Source: Alkanindiges illinoisensis
Lineage (GTDB): Bacteria > Pseudomonadota > Gammaproteobacteria > Pseudomonadales > Moraxellaceae
Assembly (NCBI RefSeq): GCF_004377485.1
Contig: NZ_SNTY01000014.1
Location: forward strand, 1-64,000
Reading direction: 5' to 3'
Length of the DNA stretch: 64,000 nt
In this document: positions 38,046 through 48,624 of the stretch, one piece after another
Numbering within the stretch: position 1 is the stretch's first letter
Layout: the number at the start of each line of letters is the position of its first letter
Notes under the pieces: model-generated
Database searches by the model: none
Told to the model about the DNA's origin: nothing
The model's input: only the letters and a program-made list of their open reading frames with translations
Position numbers and translations under genes: made by a program

Positions 38046-38999
38046 ATGGACATTTTATTAGCCAATCCCCGTGGTTTTTGCGCTGGCGTTGATCGTGCCA
38101 TTGCCATTGTTAACCGTGCACTGGAACTGTTCGAGCCACCCATTTATGTACGCCATGAAGTCGTGCATAACAAGTTTGTGGTCGATGATCTGCGCAACCG
38201 GGGTGCAGTTTTTGTTGAGGAACTGGATCAGGTGCCGGATGATGCCATTGTGATTTTTAGTGCGCATGGTGTGTCCAAGGCAGTCCAGGCAGAAGCCAGC
38301 CGCCGTGGCCTGAAAGTGTTTGATGCGACCTGTCCGCTGGTAACCAAAGTGCATATTGAAGTCACTCGCTATGCCCGGGACGGTATCGACGCCATTTTAA
38401 TTGGGCATCAGGGCCATCCTGAAGTGGAAGGCACCATGGGGCAATATGATAAAAGTGCTGGTGGCACTATTTATCTGGTTGAAGATGAACAGGATGTTGC
38501 CCGCCTTGAAGTCCGTGATCCTGAGCGCATTGCTTTTGTGACCCAGACCACATTGTCGCTGGATGATACCGCGCGTGTAATTGATGCCTTGCGTGCCCGC
38601 TTTCCCAATATTCAAGGGCCGCGCAAAGACGATATTTGCTATGCCACCCAGAACCGTCAGGATGCAGTCCGTGATCTTGCTAATCGCTGTGATGTGGTGC
38701 TGGTGGTAGGTTCACCCAACTCATCCAATTCAAATCGCCTGCGTGAACTGGCAGAACGCATGGGCAAGAAGGCTTACCTGATTGATAATGCAGATCAGCT
38801 CAATCCAGAATGGTTTTTCAATGACTGTAAAATTGGTGTCACAGCTGGCGCATCAGCACCTGAAGTATTGATTGGCCAAGTGATTCAACGTTTGCAATCC
38901 TGGGGCGCTACATTGCCACAGGAGCTGGCAGGCCGTGAGGAAAATATTGTATTCACCTTACCCCGTGAATTAAGGATAACCACCCATCAAGTTGACTGA
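38046..38999 (+). CDS. ispH: 4-hydroxy-3-methylbut-2-enyl diphosphate reductase
   Basis: The last step of the MEP isoprenoid pathway, an iron-sulphur enzyme. The 317-residue protein has the cluster cysteines in [18 protein letters not shown] and [10 protein letters not shown]. Also visible are the [13 protein letters not shown] and [10 protein letters not shown] motifs. It lies directly before the pilin cluster, a neighbourhood shared with Acinetobacter and Pseudomonas. Confidence 0.97.
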   Translation: MDILLANPRGFCAGVDRAIAIVNRALELFEPPIYVRHEVVHNKFVVDDLRNRGAVFVEELDQVPDDAIVIFSAHGVSKAVQAEASRRGLKVFDATCPLVTKVHIEVTRYARDGIDAILIGHQGHPEVEGTMGQYDKSAGGTIYLVEDEQDVARLEVRDPERIAFVTQTTLSLDDTARVIDALRARFPNIQGPRKDDICYATQNRQDAVRDLANRCDVVLVVGSPNSSNSNRLRELAERMGKKAYLIDNADQLNPEWFFNDCKIGVTAGASAPEVLIGQVIQRLQSWGATLPQELAGREENIVFTLPRELRITTHQVD

Positions 39000-39163
39000 T
39001 TTCACATTTTTAAAAATATAAAAGATAAAAATAGCTAGAACTTGTAACTCATCATGCTTTTGGAGGCGTCAGTCGCCTGCTGCTTGTGTTATGACCTTGA
39101 CCTGCATAATCTAGATGATAGAGAAGTGTTTGGGACGAACCTGAACAAGCTAGGGTGATGGGT

Positions 39164-39631
39164 ATGCAAAGTCGTCGGGGCTTTACGCTGGTTGAGTTGA
39201 TGGTCACGATTGCAGTAGTTGCCATCTTGGCCATGATTGCTGCGCCTTCTTTTACAGTAATAATAGCCAGACAACAATTGAATAAGGCAGTTAGAGATTT
39301 AGGCACCACACTGTCAGAAGCTAGAAGCCAAGCGATTTTGCTTAGGAAGGATGTCACTTTAACTTTAAATAGTGCTGCCATGAATACAAAAGATAACTTT
39401 TATTGGCAGCCTTACTCAGATTATTCAACTGATGATGTAAATATGAGAGCTAAAAATAATAAATTGACTAGTACGACGACAACTTTAACTTTTACTTACA
39501 CAGGTGCAGTGAAAAATACGACTACTGATACTGATTTCGTTGTTTGTAATCCAATAGCTAGAGTTAGCAAAACACTAAGTGTAAGTCGCTCAGGTATTCA
39601 AATTTATAAAGCAGACGGAACCTGTTCATGA
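39164..39631 (+). CDS. fimT: type IV pilus minor pilin FimT/GspH-type
   Basis: A pseudopilin of 155 residues. The prepilin peptidase site is RRG|FTLVELM followed by the hydrophobic helix, then a small globular domain with a Thr-rich stretch (TSTTTTLTFTYTG). Three possible starts lie within ten bases; I chose the ATG before CAAAGT because AGGG is eight bases upstream. It is the first of seven genes in the same direction. FimT in related species takes part in DNA uptake. Confidence 0.9.
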   Translation: MQSRRGFTLVELMVTIAVVAILAMIAAPSFTVIIARQQLNKAVRDLGTTLSEARSQAILLRKDVTLTLNSAAMNTKDNFYWQPYSDYSTDDVNMRAKNNKLTSTTTTLTFTYTGAVKNTTTDTDFVVCNPIARVSKTLSVSRSGIQIYKADGTCS

Positions 39632-40128
39632 TGAATAAATTTCAGAAGGGTGTTGGCTTAATAGAGGTATTAGTAGCTATGTTGATACTTTCTATTGGTA
39701 TTTTAGGGTTTGTAGCATTACAGGCGCGAGCCACAGCAGCCACTACTGAAGCATTAAAACGTTCAGAGGCTTTATTAGTACTACAGGGTTTAGCAGAAAG
39801 AATACGTTTAAACTCTCAAGGTAATTATTTAGCGAGTGCGGCTAACAAAAATTGTATTACTAACATTTGCAATGCTAATGATCAGGCTCAAGATGATCTG
39901 TACTTTTTTAATAAAGAAGCAACCACTAAAAATATGAAGGTTTCCACTATTGAATGCCCTCAGACATCCACTGAACAACCAAGAACCTGTCTAATCGCGG
40001 CTTGGGATAAAACAGAACCGAATAAAGGCGCTATGCCAACCGATACTACTCAAAATATACCTTGTTTAGTTGCCGACGGTAGCAAATATCAAGATGGGGC
40101 CACTTGTTTGCTTATGGAGGTATATTGA
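39628..40128 (+). CDS. pilV: type IV pilus minor pilin PilV
   Basis: 166 residues with the pilin-like N-terminus QKGVGLIEVLVAMLILSIG; the cleavage glycine is followed by V-G-L rather than F-T-L, which is usual for PilV. The start overlaps the stop of fimT (ATGA). Two cysteine pairs in the globular part (NCITNICN and CPQ...TCLIA) suggest disulphides. It should join the pilus priming/tip complex with PilW, PilX and PilY1. Confidence 0.9.
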   Translation: MMNKFQKGVGLIEVLVAMLILSIGILGFVALQARATAATTEALKRSEALLVLQGLAERIRLNSQGNYLASAANKNCITNICNANDQAQDDLYFFNKEATTKNMKVSTIECPQTSTEQPRTCLIAAWDKTEPNKGAMPTDTTQNIPCLVADGSKYQDGATCLLMEVY

Positions 40129-41141
40129 TGAGTTATTTCAATACTACCCATACTAAAGCTAAGCAGACAGGATTTACGCTAGTTGAGTTGATGGTATCTA
40201 TCGTTTTAGGATTGCTTTTGGTTGCAGCTGCAGTGCAATTGTTTATAAATGGACAAATTGCATATAAAGTGCAGCAGGCCGGTGCAGCAGTACAGGATAG
40301 TGGAATTTTTGGGTTCTCTTATATTAGCCAAAGTATACGTCTTGCTAATTATGGCAACATTGGAGCAATGAATGATGAGACATTATTTGGTGGTATCGTT
40401 TTAAGCGGTGCAGTTGCAAGTACAACTCCAGCACGGGATGGTAATTTAAAAGGTTTGAAAGTAAATAGCGCAGTAATTAGTGGTGACAATTACTTAACTA
40501 CCAATGCCCTGCAGGATAGTGCTTATGGAGATAAAAGCGACCAGTTAGTTATTATGTATCAAGCACCCCGTGATATGCAAAACTGCAAAGGAGAAAATGT
40601 TACTGGCCCAGTTAGAACTGTCACCACCTATACACCCGGTCAATATGTGATTGAAAGATATTACATTAAAACTACTGGAACACTCACTGCACCAGATGCT
40701 GCACTATATTGTGATTCAGCCATATTTACAGATAACGAAACCACTAGGAAAAGCACTGGGATAGCCATAAGTGATTATGGTAGTGGGGGAGTAATGATAA
40801 TTAATCATGTGGATATGATGCGTATTCAGCTTATAACTAGAACTACAAGTGGTACTCAAACAATGCCTATAAACACATATCGAAGTCTTTCCATACAAGA
40901 TAAGGACGACACCACTACGCCTAAAAAACTTAAGACATCCCGGCCAGCTATAGTAGGAATTAATTTAGGTTTATTAATTCGTTCAACTGATAAAGCAGGT
41001 AATGCTGATGGGGCCAAAACCTATACAATTCTAGATAAGTCAGTCACAGCCCCTGACGATGGTTATTTGCGTAAGGCTTACATTACTACGATTGCGCTTC
41101 GTAATGGGGGTATCAACGGTGAGGTAATCGTCAATGACTAG
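40128..41141 (+). CDS. pilW: type IV pilus minor pilin PilW
   Basis: A 337-residue minor pilin with QTG|FTLVELMVSIVLGLLLV. The chosen ATG overlaps the pilV stop (TGATG) and has GGAGG nine bases upstream; an upstream start would read into pilV. The large C-terminal domain has few recognisable motifs, which is normal for PilW. Confidence 0.9.
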   Translation: MSYFNTTHTKAKQTGFTLVELMVSIVLGLLLVAAAVQLFINGQIAYKVQQAGAAVQDSGIFGFSYISQSIRLANYGNIGAMNDETLFGGIVLSGAVASTTPARDGNLKGLKVNSAVISGDNYLTTNALQDSAYGDKSDQLVIMYQAPRDMQNCKGENVTGPVRTVTTYTPGQYVIERYYIKTTGTLTAPDAALYCDSAIFTDNETTRKSTGIAISDYGSGGVMIINHVDMMRIQLITRTTSGTQTMPINTYRSLSIQDKDDTTTPKKLKTSRPAIVGINLGLLIRSTDKAGNADGAKTYTILDKSVTAPDDGYLRKAYITTIALRNGGINGEVIVND

Positions 41142-41952
41142 CACCCGAGTTTCACAAACTGGAGCAACGCTTATTACCGTGCTAGTGATGCTCCTCCTAA
41201 TTACCATTGTAGGGACTTACGCTATGAGTCAGGGTTTGATGAATTTAAAGATTGCTACCAATAGTCAAATACAGAAAATTTTAATGCAAAGTTCTGATGT
41301 TGCTTTAAACAGTCTTGAGAAAAATTTTGCTTTGAACCAAAACGTGCGGCTCGATGCGACTCCTATAGGTCAGATTCTGCTACCAGGAAATGAAGACTGG
41401 GAGTTACAGTTTTGCTTTAAACCTTCAGAACTAAATGCCACTAAAACACTAACCAATGCCAGTTTTTTTGATTTAACTGATTATCGAATTATACAGCGTA
41501 AAGATAATACAGCAACTGGAGTTAGTGATGCTCAATCAGGTGATAAGACCAAAGGATATTGTGATATTGATACAATGTTTGCTATTGGACGTAAGGCTGT
41601 AGTAACACAAATAGCATTATCACAACCTGACGACTTGGCTGGAACTACTAAGAAATATCAATTATCTGCCAAAAAAATTGATTTAAAGCAAGGTAATACT
41701 GAAGTAAAACGCGTTAAAGTGACTGTGACATCACTATCTCCCAGTTTGGCCGCAGGTGTAAATGATGATCAAATCAAGACTTGCTTAAGTGACCGAATGA
41801 TGGATGCCACGGCGATTAATAATCTAAAAGATGCTACTACAAAAGTGGCAGTAGAAACGGTAGATCAGTGTTTACGTAATCTTGGGGTGCCTGTTAATAG
41901 CCAGGTGAGTGAGTATGTAGTGAATGTGGATGACTCCAGTAGTAATCTCTAA
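41134..41952 (+). CDS. pilX: type IV pilus minor pilin PilX
   Basis: 272 residues with an N-terminal hydrophobic helix after SQTG|ATLITVLVMLLLITIV. The glycine before the helix is kept and the FTLxE sequence is changed to ATLIT, without the Glu5, a known feature of PilX/GspK-type proteins. It overlaps the pilW end by eight bases and is followed by pilY1. It is probably part of the tip complex. Confidence 0.88.
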   Translation: MTSTRVSQTGATLITVLVMLLLITIVGTYAMSQGLMNLKIATNSQIQKILMQSSDVALNSLEKNFALNQNVRLDATPIGQILLPGNEDWELQFCFKPSELNATKTLTNASFFDLTDYRIIQRKDNTATGVSDAQSGDKTKGYCDIDTMFAIGRKAVVTQIALSQPDDLAGTTKKYQLSAKKIDLKQGNTEVKRVKVTVTSLSPSLAAGVNDDQIKTCLSDRMMDATAINNLKDATTKVAVETVDQCLRNLGVPVNSQVSEYVVNVDDSSSNL

Positions 41953-41986
41953 ATCATGGTTAGGAACGTAGTTAAGGACAAAGATC

Positions 41987-44900
41987 ATGAAAACATTTAA
42001 GTTAAATATGATAACACGGACAATATGGTTACCATTCTTACTAATTCCTACAGCTACAACTTTGCATGCTAGCGATTTAGAAATTTATAAGGCCAGTACC
42101 GGTGGAACAGCAACTATCATGTTGATGCTGGATACATCAGGGAGTATGGGCTATGGAGATGGTTATCAAACTAGATCCTATAGTGGTTCTATGAGTATTG
42201 AAACTGACTATGGAGTTTGTACGGATTCTACAGGTTATAATACTGTTGCCAATAACCCGGTAGACAGTGGTACTTCACCTTCTTATAAAAGATATTTCTG
42301 TCCAGTCACTGTCTCTGCGGCAAGTGCCAAGGTTAAAGATCCCACTACAGGATGCGAACCACAAAAAAATTCAACTGGCACTGTGACAGGGTATCGCTGT
42401 TATGATCGCCTGACACGCCTTAAGGATGCCTTATTTAAATTAATGGATGATTCAACCATCAAAACTGATACAGCAATAGGATTGGGTAACTTTTCAGCTC
42501 AGGGAGATGGTAGAAGAGGTCAGATTCTGGTTCCTGCAAAACCACTTAACACTCTAGGTCAGCGTACAGCTATCAAAACCCAAGCTGCTCTTTTATCTGC
42601 TAATAATGGTACTCCTTCAGCACATGCTTATGCAGAGGCAGCTGCCTATTTACTAGGTAATGCCACAGCAACATTTACCAGATCTACTAACGCGCCCAGA
42701 ATTGTATATCGTACTTATACTTCTGGACGTCTTAATACTCGATATTATAATGCCTGTAGTACTCCAGCTGCTTCGGTAACTTATGCTTCCAATGGTTCTG
42801 CTTATCAGGATTGTGCTTCTTATGGTGGCGATACGACCACTAATCCAAATAGCAGTGCTACTAAATATGGTAATGACAATAATTATGATTACTATACTGT
42901 TTCTGGAAGTTTACCTTATGCTTCTAATATCAGTGATGTAAATAGTGGGATGCCTTATGCTTACACTGACTCAACGATTGTTAATAGTTCAAATAAATAT
43001 ATTTCTCCGTTATCACAAACAGATAAGAGTTGTAATGGACAAGGAATTTATTTTTTAACGGACGGTTTTCCTAATTCATCTTCTCCTAGCGCAGCTTCTA
43101 CAATTATGAAAAGCTCATTAGGAAGTGCGGGAAGTGGTTTTAGTTGTACAGTAACTACTTCACAATTTCCTAACCCTAAAAATAGTGACGGTACGGATGA
43201 TACAACAGGCGCTTGGCAATGTATTGCAAGTTTTGCCAAAACGTTAAATGATACTGCCAATAACTCCTTTGGTCAGCCTATTAAAACAGCAGTGGTCGGA
43301 TTTGGTTCTGATCTAGCTGGTGTACCTAAAAATGCTGACGGAACTTATAATTGTAATGCTGCATCTAATAATGATGCTAGAAATGCATGTAATTGGGGTA
43401 ATAAAGGTAGCGGTTATGGTGAAGGCGGTTTTTATCTGGGCAGTAATTCCGAAGATGTAGTTAGTAGTATTAAGCAGTTTGTATCGGAGGTAACCCCACC
43501 ATTTAAAGCGTCCAGTATTGGAACAATTTCTATCCCACGTGATCCATTGGATGCGACAAAATCCATGAATACGGGTTTCTTTCCAATGATCCAACCTACC
43601 ACAGATACCAGTCGCCGTACATGGCTGGGTAATCTAAAAAAATACTATGTATTAAATGGTGCCCTTAAGGATAGCGTATCCACCACTGGAGGAAATAGTT
43701 TATATAACAGCGACCAAAGCATTAATTCTGCCGCTAAAGATATTTGGTCTATTCAGTCAGGTGGAGACCATAGTTTAATCACCAGTGGTGGGGCTTTAAA
43801 CAAAATTCCTGTGCCATCTAGCTTAAGCGTGACAGGTGAGCCCAGTAATTCTACCAGTGAGCGGCGTGTATTCATTATTGATAATAGTGTCCTTAAGCGT
43901 GTAAGCAGAGAAAGCTTGGCAGTAGATTATCCCTCTACAAGTACCAATCCAGCGCCACTAACCAGTACAACTACGACTAGTATTGCACAGCGTTATGCCT
44001 TATTAAATTATCTGGGATACAAAACTACATATCCACCAGCAGCAGATGCTACTTTAAATACAGCAGACCTCGCTACATTGGCGCCCGTACCGGCTAATCC
44101 TTACCGCTTTTTGGGCGGAGTTGTGCATTCATCACCATTAGTGGTGACCAAGCAAGCTAAAGTATATTCGACAGTATCAGGCGGCCAAATTACTGAAAGT
44201 GCCACCAGAGATAAAACAGAGTATGTGGTATATGGTTCTATGGATGGCGGCTTGCATATTGTTGATGCTGCTAGTGGCCTTGAGCAATCGGTTTTTGTAC
44301 CAAGGGAAATACTTGATAATCAACCTGAAACGCTAGCAAGTACTGAAGCAACAGGTACTATTCCGACTGGTTTGAATTCGGCATTAGCTTATGGGGTCGA
44401 TGCGCCTTGGGTAGCTGATAACACATTTAAAGCCACTAGTACTAAATCCAGTGGTACCACTACAACCACATACACAGCATTAACTATGAATGTGTATGGC
44501 GGTTTACGGATGGGCGGTAGTGCTCTGTACGGCTTAAATATTTCAACACCTACTAGTCCTACATTGCTGTTTAGAATTACACCTTCGACTAGTGGCTTTA
44601 GTCGTATGGGCCAAATCTGGAATAAACCAGTTGTCGCTTATGTGCGTTACAATAAGGTTAGAACTAAGGTACTGATTTTTGGTGGGGGATATGATGAAGC
44701 TTATGAAACTACTTATAAGACTTCTAATCCTACAGGTAGTACAACCACCAAAGGCAATGCTGTATATATAGTAAAAGCTGATGATGGAACCCTGCTTTGG
44801 TCTGGAAGTTCTGATTCAACAGCAGGTAAGAATTTGCAAAATAGCAATATGAAGTACAGTATTGTAGGTCAACCTGCAGTACGTGATTATAATGCAGATG

Positions 44901-45817
44901 GTTTAGTCGATGCGATCTGGGTAGCGGATTTGGGTGGTCAGGTTTTCCGGATTGATTTAAATAATGCGATTCAGAATACATCTACCTTTTCCGCAGTACG
45001 AATAGCTACTCTGGCACAACTTAACAGTAATCTGCGTTTTTATGAGCGGCCTGCTACTGCTGTCTTTGAAGAAGGCCAGAATCGCTTTATTTTGGTAAGC
45101 GTAGGTTCTGGTAACCGTAGTTTTCCTCTGCAAAAAGACGCTACTATTAATAAGGTTTATGGCTTGATTGATATGGATGCTACAGCAGATAATCTTGAAT
45201 CTTCTGACAAAAGTGCTAGTAACACCAACGGTTTTACACAATCCGCTATTATTACAGAGAGTGATTTAGTTACTACAGGCGTACTAGGAAAGTCTAACAC
45301 TAAGCAAAACTCTACAACTGATGTTGAGTCATTAAAGAACTATGTGAAAGGTTCAGGGACACAGAAAAAAGGCTGGGCATTTAGCTTAAAAGGTGTTAAC
45401 ACCTCAACTGAAACGGGTACAGCAACAGATGGTTATGCAAAAGCTTTCGAAGAGCCACAACTGCTCAGTGCTAACTTATATTTTAGTATTTTTGATCCAA
45501 ATGCAACTTTAAGTGGTGCTGCAACTAATAGCTGTACAGGTGGGGTAAGAGGGCTGAGTACTATTTATCGGATGTGCATGCCTTATGGGGATTGTGCTGC
45601 CTATTCTGCTAAAGACAGCATCGGTATCATTGGTATACCTATTGGCCCTGTAGGAGACGATCCAAGAATCACTCGAATTGTTACCCCTGATCCTACAGAT
45701 AGTGAGTCTTGTATTGGTAACTGTAGTACAGGCCCTAATACTCAGTTAACCGGAGGAACCGGGTTTAAATATACACAAGGTCGCTCTATCCGCCCTATAC
45801 GCTGGTATGAGTGGTAA
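41987..45817 (+). CDS. pilY1: PilY1-like pilus tip adhesin (ComC-type)
   Basis: A 1276-residue exported protein with a signal peptide (about 1-28). A von Willebrand A-like domain follows with the metal site DTSGSM at Asp49 and a long insertion. The C-terminal beta-propeller region carries a calcium-binding loop near residue 966 (DYNADGLVD) followed by ADLGGQVFRIDL. Cysteines are scattered in the N-terminal part. PilY1 proteins sit at the pilus tip and govern extension, surface attachment and, in Acinetobacter (ComC), DNA binding and uptake. It lies amid minor pilins, as expected. Confidence 0.92.
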   Translation: MKTFKLNMITRTIWLPFLLIPTATTLHASDLEIYKASTGGTATIMLMLDTSGSMGYGDGYQTRSYSGSMSIETDYGVCTDSTGYNTVANNPVDSGTSPSYKRYFCPVTVSAASAKVKDPTTGCEPQKNSTGTVTGYRCYDRLTRLKDALFKLMDDSTIKTDTAIGLGNFSAQGDGRRGQILVPAKPLNTLGQRTAIKTQAALLSANNGTPSAHAYAEAAAYLLGNATATFTRSTNAPRIVYRTYTSGRLNTRYYNACSTPAASVTYASNGSAYQDCASYGGDTTTNPNSSATKYGNDNNYDYYTVSGSLPYASNISDVNSGMPYAYTDSTIVNSSNKYISPLSQTDKSCNGQGIYFLTDGFPNSSSPSAASTIMKSSLGSAGSGFSCTVTTSQFPNPKNSDGTDDTTGAWQCIASFAKTLNDTANNSFGQPIKTAVVGFGSDLAGVPKNADGTYNCNAASNNDARNACNWGNKGSGYGEGGFYLGSNSEDVVSSIKQFVSEVTPPFKASSIGTISIPRDPLDATKSMNTGFFPMIQPTTDTSRRTWLGNLKKYYVLNGALKDSVSTTGGNSLYNSDQSINSAAKDIWSIQSGGDHSLITSGGALNKIPVPSSLSVTGEPSNSTSERRVFIIDNSVLKRVSRESLAVDYPSTSTNPAPLTSTTTTSIAQRYALLNYLGYKTTYPPAADATLNTADLATLAPVPANPYRFLGGVVHSSPLVVTKQAKVYSTVSGGQITESATRDKTEYVVYGSMDGGLHIVDAASGLEQSVFVPREILDNQPETLASTEATGTIPTGLNSALAYGVDAPWVADNTFKATSTKSSGTTTTTYTALTMNVYGGLRMGGSALYGLNISTPTSPTLLFRITPSTSGFSRMGQIWNKPVVAYVRYNKVRTKVLIFGGGYDEAYETTYKTSNPTGSTTTKGNAVYIVKADDGTLLWSGSSDSTAGKNLQNSNMKYSIVGQPAVRDYNADGLVDAIWVADLGGQVFRIDLNNAIQNTSTFSAVRIATLAQLNSNLRFYERPATAVFEEGQNRFILVSVGSGNRSFPLQKDATINKVYGLIDMDATADNLESSDKSASNTNGFTQSAIITESDLVTTGVLGKSNTKQNSTTDVESLKNYVKGSGTQKKGWAFSLKGVNTSTETGTATDGYAKAFEEPQLLSANLYFSIFDPNATLSGAATNSCTGGVRGLSTIYRMCMPYGDCAAYSAKDSIGIIGIPIGPVGDDPRITRIVTPDPTDSESCIGNCSTGPNTQLTGGTGFKYTQGRSIRPIRWYEW

Positions 45818-45819
45818 AT

Positions 45820-46353
45820 ATGAGTAACACTGATAAAAGAGGCTTTACTCTAATCGAAGTTATGGTTGTAGTAGTTATTGTTGCAATTTTAGCTGCGATT
45901 GCCATACCTAGTTATGAGCGCTACGCCATTCGTGCTGCACAGTCGCAGGCAAAAGCAGACATGCTTGCCATCGCTGGACAACTAGAGAATTATCGAGGCA
46001 AACAACTAAGCTTTACTAAATTTGTACTTAGTAGTAAGTATAATGCAAGTAATGGTGTTTTTTATCTGCCTTATGATGCAAATTCCGATACATATAAATA
46101 TCAAATCACTTTAGTTGATAGCAAGCTTCCTGTAGGCGGGACTAGAGTCGCATTAGATAATGATAACGCAGCAGGTCGAGGATGGGTGATGATAGCAGCA
46201 CCTAATCAAAGCTCTAGTGCTTTACTTAAGCGTGCTAACTACTTTATGTTAACTTCTACGGGTATACGTTGTATGACACCTGAATCAACTCCCACAAAGA
46301 CTTATAGCCTAAATAAAAACTCTACAGGTTGTGAAGATGGCAAAGGATGGTAA
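45820..46353 (+). CDS. pilE: type IV pilin-like protein PilE/ComE-type
   Basis: A 177-residue pilin with [23 protein letters not shown] and a conserved Glu5. A C-terminal disulphide loop is suggested by Cys in GIRCMTP and TGCEDG. The ATG lies just after the pilY1 stop; an in-frame GTG would overlap it. It pairs with the next pilin-like gene, the place held by comE and comF in Acinetobacter. Confidence 0.88.
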   Translation: MSNTDKRGFTLIEVMVVVVIVAILAAIAIPSYERYAIRAAQSQAKADMLAIAGQLENYRGKQLSFTKFVLSSKYNASNGVFYLPYDANSDTYKYQITLVDSKLPVGGTRVALDNDNAAGRGWVMIAAPNQSSSALLKRANYFMLTSTGIRCMTPESTPTKTYSLNKNSTGCEDGKGW

Positions 46354-46354
46354 A

Positions 46355-46828
46355 ATGAACAGAGTAGCATTTGGTTTCACACTTATAGAAGTGATGATAG
46401 TCGTTGCTATTATAGGAGTAATATCAGCTATTGCTTATCCTAGCTATAAACAACATGTAATTCGTGGTAAGCGGTTAGACGCTCAAAGTGAAATGCTCCA
46501 GATTGCACAAATGATGGAAAGTTATAAACTGCGTAAAGGTACATTTGCTAACGCAACAGTAAATGATATATACGGTAGTACAGAAACTCCAAAACAGGGT
46601 ACTGCTTTATATGGTTTGGCTTTTACTCCTAGTCCAACCACAGCTAATTCATGGACTTTAGTAGCCACTCCAAAAAATGGTCAGACAAATGATGGTGCTC
46701 TGATTTTGACGGATACGGGTGCTCAATGTTGGTATAAAGGCGCAGACGTACCCCGGTTGACCACTACTACAAATCCTGATGGTAGCCCTAGATTACCAGA
46801 CACATGTTATAAATGGACCGACCGATAA
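46355..46828 (+). CDS. type IV pilin-like protein, second PilE/ComF-type
   Basis: 157 residues with [27 protein letters not shown] and C-terminal cysteines (QCWYKG and DTCYKW). AAGGATGG lies just before the chosen ATG, inside the end of the previous gene. It is the last gene of the pilin cluster. No terminator is seen between it and rpsP. Confidence 0.88.
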   Translation: MNRVAFGFTLIEVMIVVAIIGVISAIAYPSYKQHVIRGKRLDAQSEMLQIAQMMESYKLRKGTFANATVNDIYGSTETPKQGTALYGLAFTPSPTTANSWTLVATPKNGQTNDGALILTDTGAQCWYKGADVPRLTTTTNPDGSPRLPDTCYKWTDR

Positions 46829-46963
46829 ATATTTTCCTTTGATTGATTAAAAATCTTTCTATTTAAGCGTTAATCAAGTAAAATACCGCCCTCTTGAAAG
46901 GGGTCCAAGGGTTGTCCGGTGGTCGGGCAAAATGAAGATCCGTAAGAATCATAAAGGTGTATC

Positions 46964-47221
46964 ATGGTTGTAATTCGTTTAGCCCGTGGCGGTGCAAAAA
47001 AGCGTCCATTCTATCAGATCGTTGTCACTGATAGCCGCAATGCCCGTGATGGTCGTTTCATTGAGCGTATTGGTTTTTATAACCCGACTGCGCAAGGTAA
47101 TGCTGAAAAAATTCGTTTGAATACTGAGCGTTATAATCACTGGGTTGGTACTGGTGCACAACCTTCTGACCGCGTTGCTGCAATTGCTGCGCAAAGCGCC
47201 AAAGCGCAACCTGCTGTCTAA
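46964..47221 (+). CDS. rpsP: 30S ribosomal protein S16
   Basis: 85 residues beginning [20 protein letters not shown], the family signature. AAAGGTG precedes the ATG. It heads the rpsP-rimM-trmD-rplS group. A TAAAAT box at 46879-46884 is the best -10 candidate, but no good -35 is seen. Confidence 0.98.
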   Translation: MVVIRLARGGAKKRPFYQIVVTDSRNARDGRFIERIGFYNPTAQGNAEKIRLNTERYNHWVGTGAQPSDRVAAIAAQSAKAQPAV

Positions 47222-47242
47222 TTGATTGTAGACTGTTAACCC

Positions 47243-47791
47243 GTGAATACCCTGATGCAACCGCCTGCTGATCGCATTCAGATTGGACAGCTGCGCGCTG
47301 CCTATGGTATTCAGGGCTGGCTGTGGGTGTATTCCAATACAGATCCCATGGCCAACCTGTTTAATTATTTGCCCTGGTGGATTGAAACGCCCACAGGGTG
47401 GAAAACAGTTGACGTCAAGCGCTGGCGTACTCAGGGCAAAGGCCTGGTGGTGTTATTAAAAGACATTGCAGACCGTAATGCGGCTGAGCAGCTGTCAGGC
47501 GTTAATATCTGGATTTCCAAATCGCAATTGCCAAAAGCTGGTCTGGATGAATACTACTGGGCTGATCTGGTAGGTCTTACCGTACTTGGCGTTAATGACG
47601 CAGGCGAGCCGGTTAATCTGGGTCAGATTGCTGAATTGTTTGAAACTGGCGCCAATGATGTGATGGTAGTACGCGCCACCGCAGACAGTATTGATGCTGA
47701 TGAGCGCATGATTCCGTGGCATGCGGATGTGGTACAGGATATTGATCTGGACGCACGGCAAATGCGGGTAAACTGGGGTGCCGATTACTAG
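47243..47791 (+). CDS. rimM: ribosome maturation factor RimM
   Basis: 182 residues assisting 16S rRNA 3' domain assembly. Visible are IQIGQLRAAYGIQGWLWV at the N-terminus and the PRC-barrel end with LDEYYWADLVG and ERMIPW. The start is GTG; an ATG four codons later is also possible. It is between rpsP and trmD, the normal order. Confidence 0.95.
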   Translation: MNTLMQPPADRIQIGQLRAAYGIQGWLWVYSNTDPMANLFNYLPWWIETPTGWKTVDVKRWRTQGKGLVVLLKDIADRNAAEQLSGVNIWISKSQLPKAGLDEYYWADLVGLTVLGVNDAGEPVNLGQIAELFETGANDVMVVRATADSIDADERMIPWHADVVQDIDLDARQMRVNWGADY

Positions 47792-47853
47792 GCATTACTG
47801 ACCTGATTCAGCTGTTCAGATAATGTTTTTAATCGCTCAAAGGTAATGTTGCG

Positions 47854-48624
47854 ATGTGGCTTGCAGTCATTACGTTGTTTCCTGATATGTTTCATGCCAT
47901 TACTGAATCTGGTATTACCGGGCGTGCCATTAAGCGAAATCAGGTTCAGTTTTGCTGCATTAATCCACGGGATTTTACGACAGATAACTATCATCGTGTG
48001 GATGATCGTCCTTTTGGTGGCGGGCCGGGCATGGTGATGCTGGCTGAGCCTTTGGAAAAAGCGATACTACATGCCAAGGCATTGGCTGTAAGCGCAGGTT
48101 ATTCCAAAGTTCCAGTGGTGTATATGTCGCCACAGGGAACCACGCTGAATGAAGCAGGGGTTAAGCAGCTGGTTGAACATGATGGCCTGATTGTATTGTG
48201 TGGCCGTTATGAAGGCATTGATGAGCGCATTATTGAGCAGTATGTCGATCAGGAATGGTCAATTGGCGATTATGTGCTGACCGGGGGCGAGCTACCGGCC
48301 ATGGTAATGCTGGACAGTATGATCCGGCGGTTGCCTGATGTGATGTCGGATCAGCAGTCGGCGGAACAGGACTCTTTTGTGGACGGCTTGCTGGATTGCC
48401 CGCATTATACCAAGCCTGATGTATTTAATGGTGTTGCTGTGCCGGCCGTGTTAAAAACGGGTCATCATTTAAATATTGAAAAATGGCGGTTTTTGCAGCG
48501 CTATCAGCGTACCAAAACACGTCGGCCGGAATTGCTTGCCAGTGTTCAACTCACACGGCAGCAGAAGAAATGGCTAAAAGATGATGTGGACACTGCTTTA
48601 TCTGATAGTGTTAAAAAGTCGTAA
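47854..48624 (+). CDS. trmD: tRNA (guanine-N1)-methyltransferase
   Basis: Methylates G37 of tRNAs that read CNN codons, which prevents frameshifts. The 256-residue SPOUT enzyme has VITLFPDMF at its start, RPFGGGPGM, and the knotted SAM site with [11 protein letters not shown] and [19 protein letters not shown] lies before the ATG. Confidence 0.97.
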   Translation: MWLAVITLFPDMFHAITESGITGRAIKRNQVQFCCINPRDFTTDNYHRVDDRPFGGGPGMVMLAEPLEKAILHAKALAVSAGYSKVPVVYMSPQGTTLNEAGVKQLVEHDGLIVLCGRYEGIDERIIEQYVDQEWSIGDYVLTGGELPAMVMLDSMIRRLPDVMSDQQSAEQDSFVDGLLDCPHYTKPDVFNGVAVPAVLKTGHHLNIEKWRFLQRYQRTKTRRPELLASVQLTRQQKKWLKDDVDTALSDSVKKS

